64,000 nucleotides of DNA from Bryobacter sp. GTDB lineage: Bacteria > Acidobacteriota > Terriglobia > Bryobacterales > Bryobacteraceae. Both the position numbers and the translations under genes were made by a program. The notes beneath the pieces are model-generated. The model was not told the origin of the DNA. It did not search any database and worked only from the letters and a program-made list of their open reading frames with translations. Numbering within the stretch: position 1 is the first letter of the stretch; the number at the start of each line of letters is the position of its first letter. This document shows positions 17,544 through 26,368 of the stretch, piece after piece. The DNA is taken from contig JALHNI010000005.1 in NCBI GenBank assembly GCA_022843605.1, forward strand, positions 42,178 to 106,177, read 5' to 3'.

Positions 17544-18034
17544 TTCTCGTCCTTAATCATCCCCACCGAACGGCTGATCAAGCCCCCGATCGCTCCGAAA
17601 CCCGCCCCGAGCGGGGCGCGCAGCAGTCCCGCTACGGTCATATTCCACAAATCACGAGCCCCATCCGCCGAGCGCACATACTCGGCGACGGAAAGCCCCT
17701 TCTTCGCAAAGTCCACGCTGGCGAACGGAAACTGTTGCAGCCGGTCAGTCAGGCCGTAGACCACCGTAAACAGCGTAAACGTGAACAGCATCGTGCCCGT
17801 GAGTCCAGCCAAGCCGCCAGCCAGCCCGGACAGCCAAAGGCGCTCGCCAGAGGGCTTAAAAGCTTTCAAGCCGGTCCAACCGCAGAGGTACATCGTTAAC
17901 AGACCGAGTACCGTTTGCGCGAACATCCAGGTTGTCCGCGAGATCGTGGTCATGGTGCCGGCGTAGATGTCCAACATGGTCATGATGCCGATGATGAGGC
18001 CATAGCGCAGCCCCAATTGAAATGCGGTCTGCAC
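17540..18034 (-). CDS. Predicted membrane protein, unknown function
   Basis: 164 residues with about three to four hydrophobic helices: LGLRYGLIIGIMTMLDIYAG, TWMFAQTVLGLLTMYLCGW, LAGGLAGLTGTMLFTFTLFT and a glycine-rich C-terminal stretch APLGAGFGAIGGLI. GTG start at 18034 sits 2 bp after the stop of the S46 peptidase gene, so the two are probably one transcript. The family was not recognised. Confidence 0.6.
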   Translation of the reverse strand: MQTAFQLGLRYGLIIGIMTMLDIYAGTMTTISRTTWMFAQTVLGLLTMYLCGWTGLKAFKPSGERLWLSGLAGGLAGLTGTMLFTFTLFTVVYGLTDRLQQFPFASVDFAKKGLSVAEYVRSADGARDLWNMTVAGLLRAPLGAGFGAIGGLISRSVGMIKDEN

Positions 18035-18036
18035 GC

Positions 18037-20109
18037 CTAGCGCACCAGTTCCTTCACCAGAGCATCCGCGCGGTAGATCTTGCGCAAGCTCTCGAGAATT
18101 CCCTGGCTGGCCACGTGGACGCTACGCGCCATCGTGTCGGTGAATACGAAGCGATTCGGCAAGCCCTCGAGGTTGCCGTCGAACAAGATGCCGACGATCT
18201 CCCCTCGGGTGTTCACGGTCGGGCTTCCGGAGTTGCCGCCGTGCGTGTCGTGGGTCGAAACAAAATTGAAAGGCGTACGCAGATTGAGCCGCGATTTGCC
18301 GGTGATCCAGGTGGGTGGCAACTCAAAGGGCTCCTGTCCGGTTACGCGGGGATACATTCCGGCAAAGTTCGTGGCCCAGGGCACGTTCTCGCCCTTGGCG
18401 TTCTGGTAGCCCAACGTCTGTCCGTAAGACAGGCGCAAGGTAAACGTAGCGTCCGGATACTCGCGATCACCGTAGAGCGCGAACCGAATCTGCGCGATGC
18501 GGGTAGCGGCACCGCGCAGGGTGGCCTCTACCTGATCCTCATAGCGTTTGCGAACCTCGCGGGCGGGTAAGTCTACCGCCAGCATCAACTGGATCAGTGG
18601 ATCCGGAGAAGCTTGCACCGCCTCCCAACTGTTCGCCAAACGCTTCCGCTCGGCGATCTCGGCCAGCTTCGTGCCGTTCACAATCGCCTCGGCGGCCGCG
18701 CGCGGCGTACGCCCTGCCAGTGCCTTCTGCATCGCGGGATGCTCGACTCCGAGCGTTTTCGTGGCCCAGGTGAAGTAGTTCTCGAGCATCGCGATCTCGA
18801 GCCCCTTGTTTAGCGGAGCCTCCGAATACATACGCTGTTCCACTTCAGGCAGAGCCGTCTCGGAGTACTCACGCAAGCGCTGTTCGTTTGGCTTGGTCTT
18901 TTCGGCTGAGTAACGCACGATGTCGCGCGCGATTGCCATCAGGTCGCCGCCACTCAACGAACGCTCGAGGACCACATAAGGCCCCATCAACGCGCGATAG
19001 CGCTCGTAGGCAGCTGCGATCTCATCCCAGGTGGTACCGTAGCGTTTGGCTTTGGCCGGGTCGTCGGCCACCGCCTTCTTCAGCTTGTTTTCGTCCTCGC
19101 GTTTACGGGCCATCAGTGCCGGATCATGCAGGCCCCCATCGAAGCCCTGATACGCTTTTAGGCTATTCAGCACGGAGTTCAGCAACTCGGTACCCGCCCG
19201 CTTGTTCTCAGCGGAAGTCGCCATAAACGCTTCGAGCGCCTGCCGCATTCCGCGCAGGCGCCCCAGGGTGACCGGGAAGCTGACGTCGCGCTGGAACTCG
19301 AGCTCGGTCATTGTCGCCAGCCGTCCGGTTGTCCCCGGATGGCCCGACACAAACGTCAGTTCCTTGTCCTTGGCGCCGCTCTTGGACCAGGGGAAGTAAT
19401 GCTGGGGCTTTACCGGAGCGTCTTTGTCGTAGGCGCGGAAGAATGCCATATCCAGGCAGTAGCGGGGAAAGGTGAAGTTGTCCGGATCGCCGCCAAAGGC
19501 CGCAATCGCGCTTTCCGGCGCGAACACCAGGCGCACGTCGGTGTACTTCTTGTAGCGATAAAGGTGGTATAGGCCACCTGCATACAGCGTCACCACGTCG
19601 CAACGTTCACCGCCTGCGGCCACACATTCCTTTTCGATCCGGGACTGCGCTTCCTTCCGTTTCTGATTGGCTTCGCTGGGAGGCGTTGTGTCAGTCAAAC
19701 CGGCGTTCACCTTTGCTGTCACGTCTTCAATCGACTGCAGAATGTTGATCTCGAGATCCGGGCAGCGTTTCTCCTCGGTTCGGGTCTTCGCCAGGAAGCC
19801 GATTTTCACGTAGTCCTGCGTGGGTGACGAAACCTTCTGGATGCAGTCCATTCCTACGTGGTGATTCGTAAACAGCAAACCCTCCCCCGAGACGAACGAG
19901 CCGGATCCGCCGTTGTTGAAGCGGACCGAGCCCAGTTGCAGCTGTCTCAGAAACTGGTCAGTGACCGTGAAACCGTACTTCTTGGCGATTGTTGCTTTGG
20001 GTACTTGATTGAACAGCCACATTCCCTCGTCGCCCCAAACCGTGGACGAACTGATGATCAGGATCAGCACCGCTGGCAGTGCTGTCGCGAATTTATTCAT
20101 TCTGTGCAT
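18037..20109 (-). CDS. S46-family dipeptidyl-peptidase (DPP7/DPP11-like)
   Basis: 690 residues with a signal peptide (LPAVLILIISSSTVWG) followed by the family hallmark DEGMWLFNQVP. The chymotrypsin-like triad is visible: His in LLFTNHHVGMDCIQ (about 83-84), Asp in AFGGDPDNFTFPRYCLD, and Ser in HGGNSGSPTVNTRGE (about 643). Family members remove dipeptides from the N terminus of oligopeptides in the periplasm. Specificity between DPP7 (hydrophobic) and DPP11 (acidic) cannot be read safely. ATG at codon 4 is an alternative start. Confidence 0.9.
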   Translation of the reverse strand: MHRMNKFATALPAVLILIISSSTVWGDEGMWLFNQVPKATIAKKYGFTVTDQFLRQLQLGSVRFNNGGSGSFVSGEGLLFTNHHVGMDCIQKVSSPTQDYVKIGFLAKTRTEEKRCPDLEINILQSIEDVTAKVNAGLTDTTPPSEANQKRKEAQSRIEKECVAAGGERCDVVTLYAGGLYHLYRYKKYTDVRLVFAPESAIAAFGGDPDNFTFPRYCLDMAFFRAYDKDAPVKPQHYFPWSKSGAKDKELTFVSGHPGTTGRLATMTELEFQRDVSFPVTLGRLRGMRQALEAFMATSAENKRAGTELLNSVLNSLKAYQGFDGGLHDPALMARKREDENKLKKAVADDPAKAKRYGTTWDEIAAAYERYRALMGPYVVLERSLSGGDLMAIARDIVRYSAEKTKPNEQRLREYSETALPEVEQRMYSEAPLNKGLEIAMLENYFTWATKTLGVEHPAMQKALAGRTPRAAAEAIVNGTKLAEIAERKRLANSWEAVQASPDPLIQLMLAVDLPAREVRKRYEDQVEATLRGAATRIAQIRFALYGDREYPDATFTLRLSYGQTLGYQNAKGENVPWATNFAGMYPRVTGQEPFELPPTWITGKSRLNLRTPFNFVSTHDTHGGNSGSPTVNTRGEIVGILFDGNLEGLPNRFVFTDTMARSVHVASQGILESLRKIYRADALVKELVR

Positions 20110-20229
20110 TGGACTCCCGATCCCTCCGCATTCTTATTGCCGATCGCTAAGGGTATTAAAATCTAGGGCTTACAAGAAGATTTGTCCCTAGCTACGCTTT
20201 GATTATCGCACTCGCTGTGCAATACTGAA

Positions 20230-21609
20230 ATGAAAGTCCGGCGCAAAATGAGCGTGAAAATCCTGGGTGACGCAGTCACCCGCTACCAAAAAATTCTGGA
20301 AACTGAATCTTTCCGAGATTTAGCGTGGGCCGACGAGCTCACGAAAAAGATGGAAGAGAGCCGCCTGGTGATTGCCGGACGACCGGTCTCTCCGTTTTTG
20401 CGCCCTCATTTTATCACGCGCAAGCAGTATGACCACATGGTGAAGGCGTCGGAATCGCTCACCTCGGCCATTGACCGCGTCAAGCGGCTCGCTCTCGCCA
20501 ACCCCCAATTGCTGTCCCGCATGTCGCTGCTGCCAGCGGAGAAGATGTTGGCCCAGATTGACCCGGGATACTCTTATCTCGCGGTCACGTCGTTGCTCGA
20601 TACCCATATTCAGAACGGCCATTTACACTTCAATCAGTACTCGGCGGAGACCCCCTCGGGCGTGGCTTTCGGCGAGTTACTCGGTGACCTCTTCTACGAG
20701 ACCGGGCCAGTGAAAGAGTTCCGCAAGAAACACACCCTCAGCAAAGTGGGCGGCACCAAGTTTTTGCTGCAGGCCATTCTCCGCGCCTACAAAGAGTACG
20801 GTGGCAAAAAGAAGCCGCATATTGCGATTTTGGAGTTCCGCCAGCCCTTCGCGAACTTTGAGAGCAGCGAGTACCAGCTGCTGGCGCAACTGTTTCGCAA
20901 GCAGGGTTACAACGCTGAGGTGATCTCCCTCGAGCAACTCGAGTACAAAAACGGTGTTTTGCGCCGGGGCGACTTTGAGATCGACCTGGTCTATCGCCGC
21001 GTGCGCATCTCTGAGTTCTTAGTACGCTTCGACTTGAACCATGCCTTGCTCCGCGCCTATCGCGAGCGTAACGTTTGCCTGGTAAACAACTTCCGCGGCG
21101 AAGTCGCGCAGAAGAAAGCAATCTTCGACTTACTCACGGATGAATCGGTGACCGCAAATTTCCCGGTTATCGAGCGCAAGGCCATTCGCGAGTACATCCC
21201 TTGGACGCGAGTGGTGGCGAACGTCAAGTCGACCTACCAGAACAAGCCGATTGATCTCCCTGAGTTCGTGGGCCTCAACCGCGAGCGCCTCATCCTGCGC
21301 CCGAACGATCAACAGAGTGACCTTCCCGAGGTTCGCGGCTGGGAAGTGGACGATGCTCAATGGGAGCGTGCTGTCCGCCGGGCCACGGCGAATTCCTACG
21401 TGGTTCAGGAACGCATCGAGGCGGTGCACGCGCCTTTTCCGGTCCGAACGTACGCGGGCCTCGACTACCGCGAGATGAACATTGAAGTTCATCCCCATAG
21501 CTTCCTTGGCAAGGTGCACGGTTGTACCACTTGGCTCTCCACACCCTCGGCGAGTGGTTTCTCCACCGCGTCGGGTTTGGCGCCCACCTTTGTCATCGAA
21601 GGTAAATAG
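20230..21609 (+). CDS. ATP-grasp-like protein of unknown substrate
   Basis: 459 residues without signal peptide or membrane segment. The central part (IAILEFRQPFANFESSEY, then LLAQLFRKQGYNAEVI and FEIDLVYRRVRISEFL) and the C-terminal part (RERLILRPNDQQSDLPEV, YVVQERIEAVHAPF, IEVHPHSFLGKVHG) recall circularly permuted ATP-grasp proteins of the glutathionylspermidine-synthase type, where a ligand-binding segment precedes the ATP-binding lid. That is a resemblance, not a proof. ATG at codon 7 (20248) is an alternative start. It stands alone, divergent from the S46 gene. Confidence 0.55.
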   Translation: MKVRRKMSVKILGDAVTRYQKILETESFRDLAWADELTKKMEESRLVIAGRPVSPFLRPHFITRKQYDHMVKASESLTSAIDRVKRLALANPQLLSRMSLLPAEKMLAQIDPGYSYLAVTSLLDTHIQNGHLHFNQYSAETPSGVAFGELLGDLFYETGPVKEFRKKHTLSKVGGTKFLLQAILRAYKEYGGKKKPHIAILEFRQPFANFESSEYQLLAQLFRKQGYNAEVISLEQLEYKNGVLRRGDFEIDLVYRRVRISEFLVRFDLNHALLRAYRERNVCLVNNFRGEVAQKKAIFDLLTDESVTANFPVIERKAIREYIPWTRVVANVKSTYQNKPIDLPEFVGLNRERLILRPNDQQSDLPEVRGWEVDDAQWERAVRRATANSYVVQERIEAVHAPFPVRTYAGLDYREMNIEVHPHSFLGKVHGCTTWLSTPSASGFSTASGLAPTFVIEGK

Positions 21610-21620
21610 ACTCGGAAAGT

Positions 21621-21666
21621 CGCAAAATCCGTGTTCGGCGAAATGCCGTTCACAACGAATTTTGCG
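21621..21666 (+). terminator. Nested hairpin after the ATP-grasp-like gene
   Basis: CGCAAAAT (21621-21628) pairs with ATTTTGCG (21659-21666), with inner GTG/CAC and GGC/GCC pairings, starting 12 nt after the stop codon. The run of T in the right arm is inside the stem, so this is only a plausible terminator. Confidence 0.35.
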
Positions 21667-21727
21667 TTGCTCGATTCCAAGATAACCTTCCTATAATCAA
21701 CGAGATGAACTCTACCTGTCTTTCTTT

Positions 21728-21799
21728 GGCACCCTGAAGAATCGCCAGGGCACCAGCTAAACTCCGGTCAGCTAGGTCGTGCGCGTAACCGGCGCGGCC
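21728..21799 (+). promoter_or_regulatory. Structured 5' leader of the secreted collar-like gene
   Basis: Three short stems follow each other before the start at 21826: CCCTG/CAGGG (21732-21750), CCAGCT/AGCTAGG (21753-21776) and GCGC/GCGC (21781-21795), with GGCACC repeated on either side of the first. The order GGCA, hairpin, GCA..AGC is loosely like a cyclic-di-GMP-I aptamer but key consensus bases are not met, so no class is assigned. Confidence 0.25.
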
Positions 21800-21825
21800 T
21801 CACACGAACTTAGGAGTCTTCCGTC

Positions 21826-23580
21826 ATGAGCACGTTGATCCGCGGCCTGGGCCGCCTAGTCTTGTTTCTCGCCCTGGGGGCCCCGGCCGTCCAGTTGTGG
21901 GCACAGCCGCCTCTCACCACCATTCGCGACACGGTCTACCGCGCCGACGGCCAGCCGTTCAATGGCATCGTTCTGATCGAATGGAAGACCTTTCAAGCCT
22001 CCAACAATGCCAATATCGGGACTCAAGGCACCACCGTCCGAGTGGTGAACGGGAACCTCTTCGTTCGGCTCACACCGACGACAAGCGCCTACAACGCCTA
22101 CTATCTTGTCCGCTACAACTCGGATGGGCAGTTTCAGTTCTCCGAAATCTGGAGCGTACCTTCGTCTTCCGCAGCACTTCGCCTACGTGACATTCGCGCG
22201 ACCTTGCTTCCCGGTGGCATCCTGACGGGCGGCGGGAGCGGTGGCGTGGTGGTGGGCGAAACCAGCGGCGGCGCGATTCCCGGCTTCGGCGACGCCGAGG
22301 TCCCCGCTGGCGCCATCAACGGTTCGAATGATACCTTTGTTCTCGCTAACGCTCCCTCCCCGGCGGCCAGTCTGGCTTTGTTTCGTAACGGCCTGTTGCA
22401 GACGGCGGGCAATGACTATACCCTCTCCGGTGCTACCATCACCTTCAACGCGTGGGCCATTCCCCAACTCGATGACACCCTTGAGGCGTTCTACCGTACT
22501 CCGGCGACCGGCGGTAACAGCAATCACTCGCTCCTGAGCACGATTCATAGCGACACTACGCCCACCTCGCCGACTCGCGGCGGGCTCATTGTCGGTTCCG
22601 GCGCCGGCACTCCCACGTGGACGCAGCTACCGCTGGGCCAAGCCGGCCGCTGCCTGACGTCCAATGGAAGCGACGCGATCTGGAGCCCCTGCCTTTACAC
22701 CGGCCTCACGCCCGGATCGGTTCCCTTCGTCGATTCCAACGGCAGCCTCTCCCAAAACAGTACGACCCTGGCCTACAACAACCTCAGCCGGAGGTTCTCC
22801 ATCGGCAACAATACTCCGCGTTCCACCCTCAATGTCTATGACGCCTCAGCAAACGGCACCACGGAACTTACGGTTCGCGCGGGGATCGGTCAAGGCTCTG
22901 TGCCCATGCAGACCTGGATCTCGAACGCGGGTCAATCTTTGGCCTTCGTGAATGCCGATGGCGGCTTCAACGTACGCCGGATCCTGACTAATTCCACGAG
23001 CATCCGCCCAGGCTTCAGCGATGCTGGTACAGCAACGGATCCCGCATCCGGCTTCCTTGCTGACGGCGACACCTGGTTCAACACCGGGACTCGAGTCCGC
23101 AAGACTTTCGAAGGGGGCCAAACGCATTCTTCTGTTCAGGTGGTCTGTTCTAATTCCGGTTCGATTACGTCCACCACTGCCTTCGCGGAACTGGGTACCT
23201 GCACGATTCCATCAGGCTATCTGTTCACCGGGGACCGTTTGCAGATCGAAGCGACCTTTATGCACACCGGGGGGACGTCGGCATCTGAGATTGACGTCCT
23301 GGCTGGCAGCGTCACTCTGGCCGGACGTGCCATTCCGGCAGGCGACGATGTCTACACCCTGAACCTCAGCATTGGTCTTGGAACCGATATGGCTGCGTGG
23401 TCTGCCCAAACGGTGGGTGTGGCTTCGGGCACCAACATGAGTCTGGGGCAGACCGCCTTCACCTCCGGCGCTGCGTTCGGGCCCCTCCGGCTTCGGGCGC
23501 GCATCCTCACCGCAGGGGCGGATGCCATGCGCCTGATCAACTTCACGGTGCGTCGTCTACCGCAGCAGGTGAATCCCTAG
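21826..23580 (+). CDS. Secreted protein with phage-collar/tail-fibre-like segments
   Basis: 584 residues beginning with a Sec signal peptide (LGRLVLFLALGAPAVQLWAQ). An N-terminal domain (TIRDTVYRADGQPFNGIVLI) resembles a small carboxypeptidase-regulatory/transthyretin-like fold, a Gly-rich linker follows at about 130-165, and residues about 185-220 (ALFRNGLLQTAGNDYTLSGA) match a motif seen in phage tail or collar proteins. The C-terminal part is beta-rich and tail-spike-like (RRFSIGNNTPRSTLNVYD). The gene is ATG-started with AGGAG upstream. Function unknown; a surface-displayed fibre is the best inference. Confidence 0.65.
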   Translation: MSTLIRGLGRLVLFLALGAPAVQLWAQPPLTTIRDTVYRADGQPFNGIVLIEWKTFQASNNANIGTQGTTVRVVNGNLFVRLTPTTSAYNAYYLVRYNSDGQFQFSEIWSVPSSSAALRLRDIRATLLPGGILTGGGSGGVVVGETSGGAIPGFGDAEVPAGAINGSNDTFVLANAPSPAASLALFRNGLLQTAGNDYTLSGATITFNAWAIPQLDDTLEAFYRTPATGGNSNHSLLSTIHSDTTPTSPTRGGLIVGSGAGTPTWTQLPLGQAGRCLTSNGSDAIWSPCLYTGLTPGSVPFVDSNGSLSQNSTTLAYNNLSRRFSIGNNTPRSTLNVYDASANGTTELTVRAGIGQGSVPMQTWISNAGQSLAFVNADGGFNVRRILTNSTSIRPGFSDAGTATDPASGFLADGDTWFNTGTRVRKTFEGGQTHSSVQVVCSNSGSITSTTAFAELGTCTIPSGYLFTGDRLQIEATFMHTGGTSASEIDVLAGSVTLAGRAIPAGDDVYTLNLSIGLGTDMAAWSAQTVGVASGTNMSLGQTAFTSGAAFGPLRLRARILTAGADAMRLINFTVRRLPQQVNP

Positions 23581-23604
23581 GAGACGATCCTTAGCTCGTC
23601 CGTA

Positions 23605-23652
23605 CTAGGATCGGAGGACTAGACCTTTAGGGGCAAAATCCCCCGATCCTAG
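23605..23652 (+). terminator. Inverted repeat between the collar-like gene and the Flp pilin gene
   Basis: CTAGGATCGG (23605-23614) and CCGATCCTAG (23643-23652) are perfect 10-bp arms; the 28-nt interval contains GGGG/CCCC. It starts 24 nt after the stop of the secreted gene and lies about 107 bp before the pilin start. It could end the first transcript or shape the pilin leader. Confidence 0.4.
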
Positions 23653-23758
23653 GGTCCCAGGCTTGTTGTCTTTGTAACGGTACCAAGGCACTATCTTGTT
23701 AAGGGCTTTTTTGCTTTTCGAAGTAGACGAGCAGTCGGCGAAAGCGAGAGTGGAGACG

Positions 23759-23965
23759 ATGAAAAACAAAATCAACCAACTCATTCCGGGGAAAATGCTC
23801 CGTGCCTTATGGCGCGATGAGCGTGGGCAGGATCTGATCGAATACGCACTGCTGGTCGGCTTTATGGTGATTGCAATTTACGTTGTTCTGCCGAATGACC
23901 TCATGCCGACCGTGAGCAAGATCTTCTCGCGCATCGTTGGGATCTTCGCCAGCACGCCTGCCTAA
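23759..23965 (+). CDS. Flp/Fap-type pilin
   Basis: 68 residues from the ATG at 23759, chosen over an in-frame TTG at 23696 because GGAG precedes it at good spacing. The segment ERGQDLIEYALLVGFMVIAI carries the Flp prepilin motif: Gly at the cleavage site, Glu at +5 after processing and a Tyr next to it, then the hydrophobic helix. Flp pilins are the major subunit of tad-type adhesion pili and are matured by a TadV-type peptidase. No tad genes are adjacent. Confidence 0.9.
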   Translation: MKNKINQLIPGKMLRALWRDERGQDLIEYALLVGFMVIAIYVVLPNDLMPTVSKIFSRIVGIFASTPA

Positions 23966-24000
23966 GCTATTCAATCCGGCTGAATCGCCTGACTCCAAGA

Positions 24001-25608
24001 CTAGGCTTTCTCGAGCTCCAACGCTTCCTGCTGTTCACGTTCGAACCGCAGCTTCCCTTGCCATTCCTGCCACAGGGTCGAGCATCCGGCCCAGAAGTAA
24101 CCGCACACAAACAACATCAGGAACGGGATCGACAAATAGTTGTAAGTTTCGATCGCGTAGGCGACCATTGCCAAAAACGCCATTCCGCAACCGAGCTCTA
24201 AATAAGGGAGCCAGCCGGACCTTCTCCGGTACTTACGCTGCTTATTCTGGTGTTGCCCCTTGGCCACCGCATACTTCGGTGTGCGCACGAAAGCGCTGTG
24301 CTGCCGCAAAAGCGCTTCGATCACGGACTTCGTATTCGACAACGTCAGCATCACGCCGACCGCCATCAAAGCCGGAAGAAAGATGATTGACCGTTTCCAG
24401 GTCTGCGGATACAACTCTAGCTGCGCCACCAGATAGAACGCGCCGATCGATACAAAGTTGGCGATGATGAGCGGCACATCCAGGAACACCATCTCCACCC
24501 AACCCATATAAAAACGCACAATCATCACTGGCAGCATCAGCGCCGAAATGATGATCATGAGCGGGTAAGAGATGTTAGGCGTCAGGTGCAGCCAGGCTTC
24601 AAGCTTCACCTTGAAGGGCAGGTCGGCTCGCCAGATCCTTGGCCACAACTTGAGGGCGCACTGAGTGAGGCCTTTGCTCCAGCGCTGCTGTTGAACCTGG
24701 AACGCATGCGTTTCCACTGGCAATTCCGAAGGACAGTCCACCGACGGCACGTACGCAAACTTCCAGCCCTTCAGCTGTGCCCGGTAGCTCAAATCGGAAT
24801 CTTCGGTCAGCGTGTCATGCTGCCAGCCGCCCGCATCGCGAATCATCGCTTTGCGCAGGATCCCCGCCGTCCCGTTGAAGTTGAAAAACAGCCCGTTGCC
24901 GGACCGCGCGCCATGCTCAAGGATGAAGTGGGCGTCCAGCAACATCGCCTGCACTTCGGTCAATAGGTTGGAGTCACGGTTAATATGGCTCCATCGCGTC
25001 TGAACGACGCCAATCTTGTCGTCCGCGAAGTAGTGGATCGTCCGCTCCAGGAAATCGGCTGGCGGCAGGAAGTCTGCGTCAAAAACGGCTACGAAATCGC
25101 CGGTCGCGGTCTCCAGGCCATGCTCCAGCGCACCGGCCTTAAATCCAGTGCGGTCAACCCGATGGATGTAGTCGATGTTGTGTCCCGCGGCCCGGTATCG
25201 CGCACAGAGCGCCGCAGTAAATGCGGACGACTCGTCCGTAGAGTCGTCCAATACCTGAACCTGGAACAGGTGCTTCGGGTACCGCATCTTTAGCGTTGTC
25301 TCGATCAACCGCTCCACCACGAACTGCTCGTTGAACAGGGGCAGTTGCACGGTAACCGGCGGCAGTTCATCGAACGTTTGGGCTGGCGGCAGGTTCAAAC
25401 GCTTCTTGGCTTTGAAATACTCGTGGATCACCTTGTACCGGTGCAATCCGTACAGCGACAAGATCAGTAGTGTGCCGAAGTAGGGCAGCAGGATCGCCCA
25501 GTCAAACCAGGTTAATTGGTGAATTCCGGCAAACGTATCGTCAAACAACGCGTTCAATATCTTGTCGGTTGTCGAGGCGGCAAACAACGGGTATTGGGCT
25601 GTTACCAT
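24001..25608 (-). CDS. Processive family-2 glycosyltransferase, cellulose/mannan synthase-like
   Basis: 535 residues. An N-terminal helix (WAILLPYFGTLLILSLYGL) precedes a GT2 domain with the D,D,D,Q(Q/R)RW pattern: QVLDDSTDES, VAVFDADFLPP, TLTEDSDLSYRA and VQQQRWSKGLTQ. At least four more membrane helices follow (ISYPLMIIISALMLPVMIV and others), the last near the C terminus. Such enzymes polymerise and export beta-linked hexose chains, as in BcsA or CslA. No BcsB or PilZ domain is seen, so the polymer is unknown. Confidence 0.85.
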   Translation of the reverse strand: MVTAQYPLFAASTTDKILNALFDDTFAGIHQLTWFDWAILLPYFGTLLILSLYGLHRYKVIHEYFKAKKRLNLPPAQTFDELPPVTVQLPLFNEQFVVERLIETTLKMRYPKHLFQVQVLDDSTDESSAFTAALCARYRAAGHNIDYIHRVDRTGFKAGALEHGLETATGDFVAVFDADFLPPADFLERTIHYFADDKIGVVQTRWSHINRDSNLLTEVQAMLLDAHFILEHGARSGNGLFFNFNGTAGILRKAMIRDAGGWQHDTLTEDSDLSYRAQLKGWKFAYVPSVDCPSELPVETHAFQVQQQRWSKGLTQCALKLWPRIWRADLPFKVKLEAWLHLTPNISYPLMIIISALMLPVMIVRFYMGWVEMVFLDVPLIIANFVSIGAFYLVAQLELYPQTWKRSIIFLPALMAVGVMLTLSNTKSVIEALLRQHSAFVRTPKYAVAKGQHQNKQRKYRRRSGWLPYLELGCGMAFLAMVAYAIETYNYLSIPFLMLFVCGYFWAGCSTLWQEWQGKLRFEREQQEALELEKA

Positions 25609-25966
25609 GGCGATGAAGTTTCGAAGCCGGAAAGCGTCTTCGGATTCGCCGCGCTGGCGTCAGAGGCAAAAGCGCGCCACGGGGCCATCGCTTTCGACCG
25701 TGATCCGAATGAGAATTTGATCGAAATCTCGATACTTCAAATTTTAGCAGGGAACGGATGCACTTTGGGAGCGATTATTTCCTCGCTTCGACCTGCTCAG
25801 CATCTCGTTGATGACAGGCGACTTAAGCGGCATCGCCGGTCCTCCGCCGGATACGGCCTGGATCTGTCTTCTCCTGCCGAGTTCCGATTCGAGGCCCATC
25901 GCAATCCTTCTCGTTCGTACCATGAGAAGCACGGTACCATCTGAGAAGGAGAAATTAGGTTCCCTT
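25609..25966. other. 358-bp gap without a convincing gene
   Basis: This stretch separates the glycosyltransferase gene from the small membrane protein gene. Frames that cross it lack family resemblance and overlap neighbours. It probably holds the divergent promoters; a short direct repeat (GTACCAT then GAGAAG) occurs at about 25918-25949 just before the membrane protein. Confidence 0.4.
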
Positions 25967-26362
25967 ATGGGCATGGAGACTCATGTCAGGTTTCTGGGTA
26001 TCCTTTACGTCGGTCTTGGCGTACTGGGAGGCCTCGCAGCTTTGATCTTATTAATCAGCCTCGGCGGCTTCAGTGGTCTGATGATCCAAGTCGACCGCTC
26101 TGATTTCGCCTCCGGACCCATGGTCCAGGTTATCCGTTTTTTTGGCAGCGGAATCACCGCCTTGATGCTTCTGCTCGCCATCCCTTCCGTTGCTGTTGGG
26201 GTTGGTCTGATGAAGTTCCGCCCCTGGGCGCGGTCCCTCTCGATGGTCGTGTCCACGCTCCATCTGGTGAACATTCCCGTCGGAACCGTACTCGCGCTTT
26301 ACAGCTTCTGGGTGCTGATGTCGCCCGAAACGGAGCCGCTCTTTAGCCCGAACATGCGCTGA
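25967..26362 (+). CDS. Small integral membrane protein
   Basis: 131 residues from the ATG at 25967 (or 25973), taken because AAGGAG lies just upstream and the longer frame begins with unconvincing sequence. Three hydrophobic helices are clear: FLGILYVGLGVLGGLAALIL, FFGSGITALMLLLAIPSVAV and SMVVSTLHLVNIPVGTVLAL, with FRPWARSL between. This layout is common in small proteins of Acidobacteria and Bacteroidetes with unknown role. It ends 6 bp before yceH. Confidence 0.65.
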   Translation: MGMETHVRFLGILYVGLGVLGGLAALILLISLGGFSGLMIQVDRSDFASGPMVQVIRFFGSGITALMLLLAIPSVAVGVGLMKFRPWARSLSMVVSTLHLVNIPVGTVLALYSFWVLMSPETEPLFSPNMR

Positions 26363-26368
26363 TCTCTC

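Noticed and set aside
21728..21799. Firm call of a cyclic di-GMP-I riboswitch
   Set aside because: Only GGCA and partial AGC/TAAAC similarities are seen; the tetraloop-receptor and G-binding positions could not be placed.
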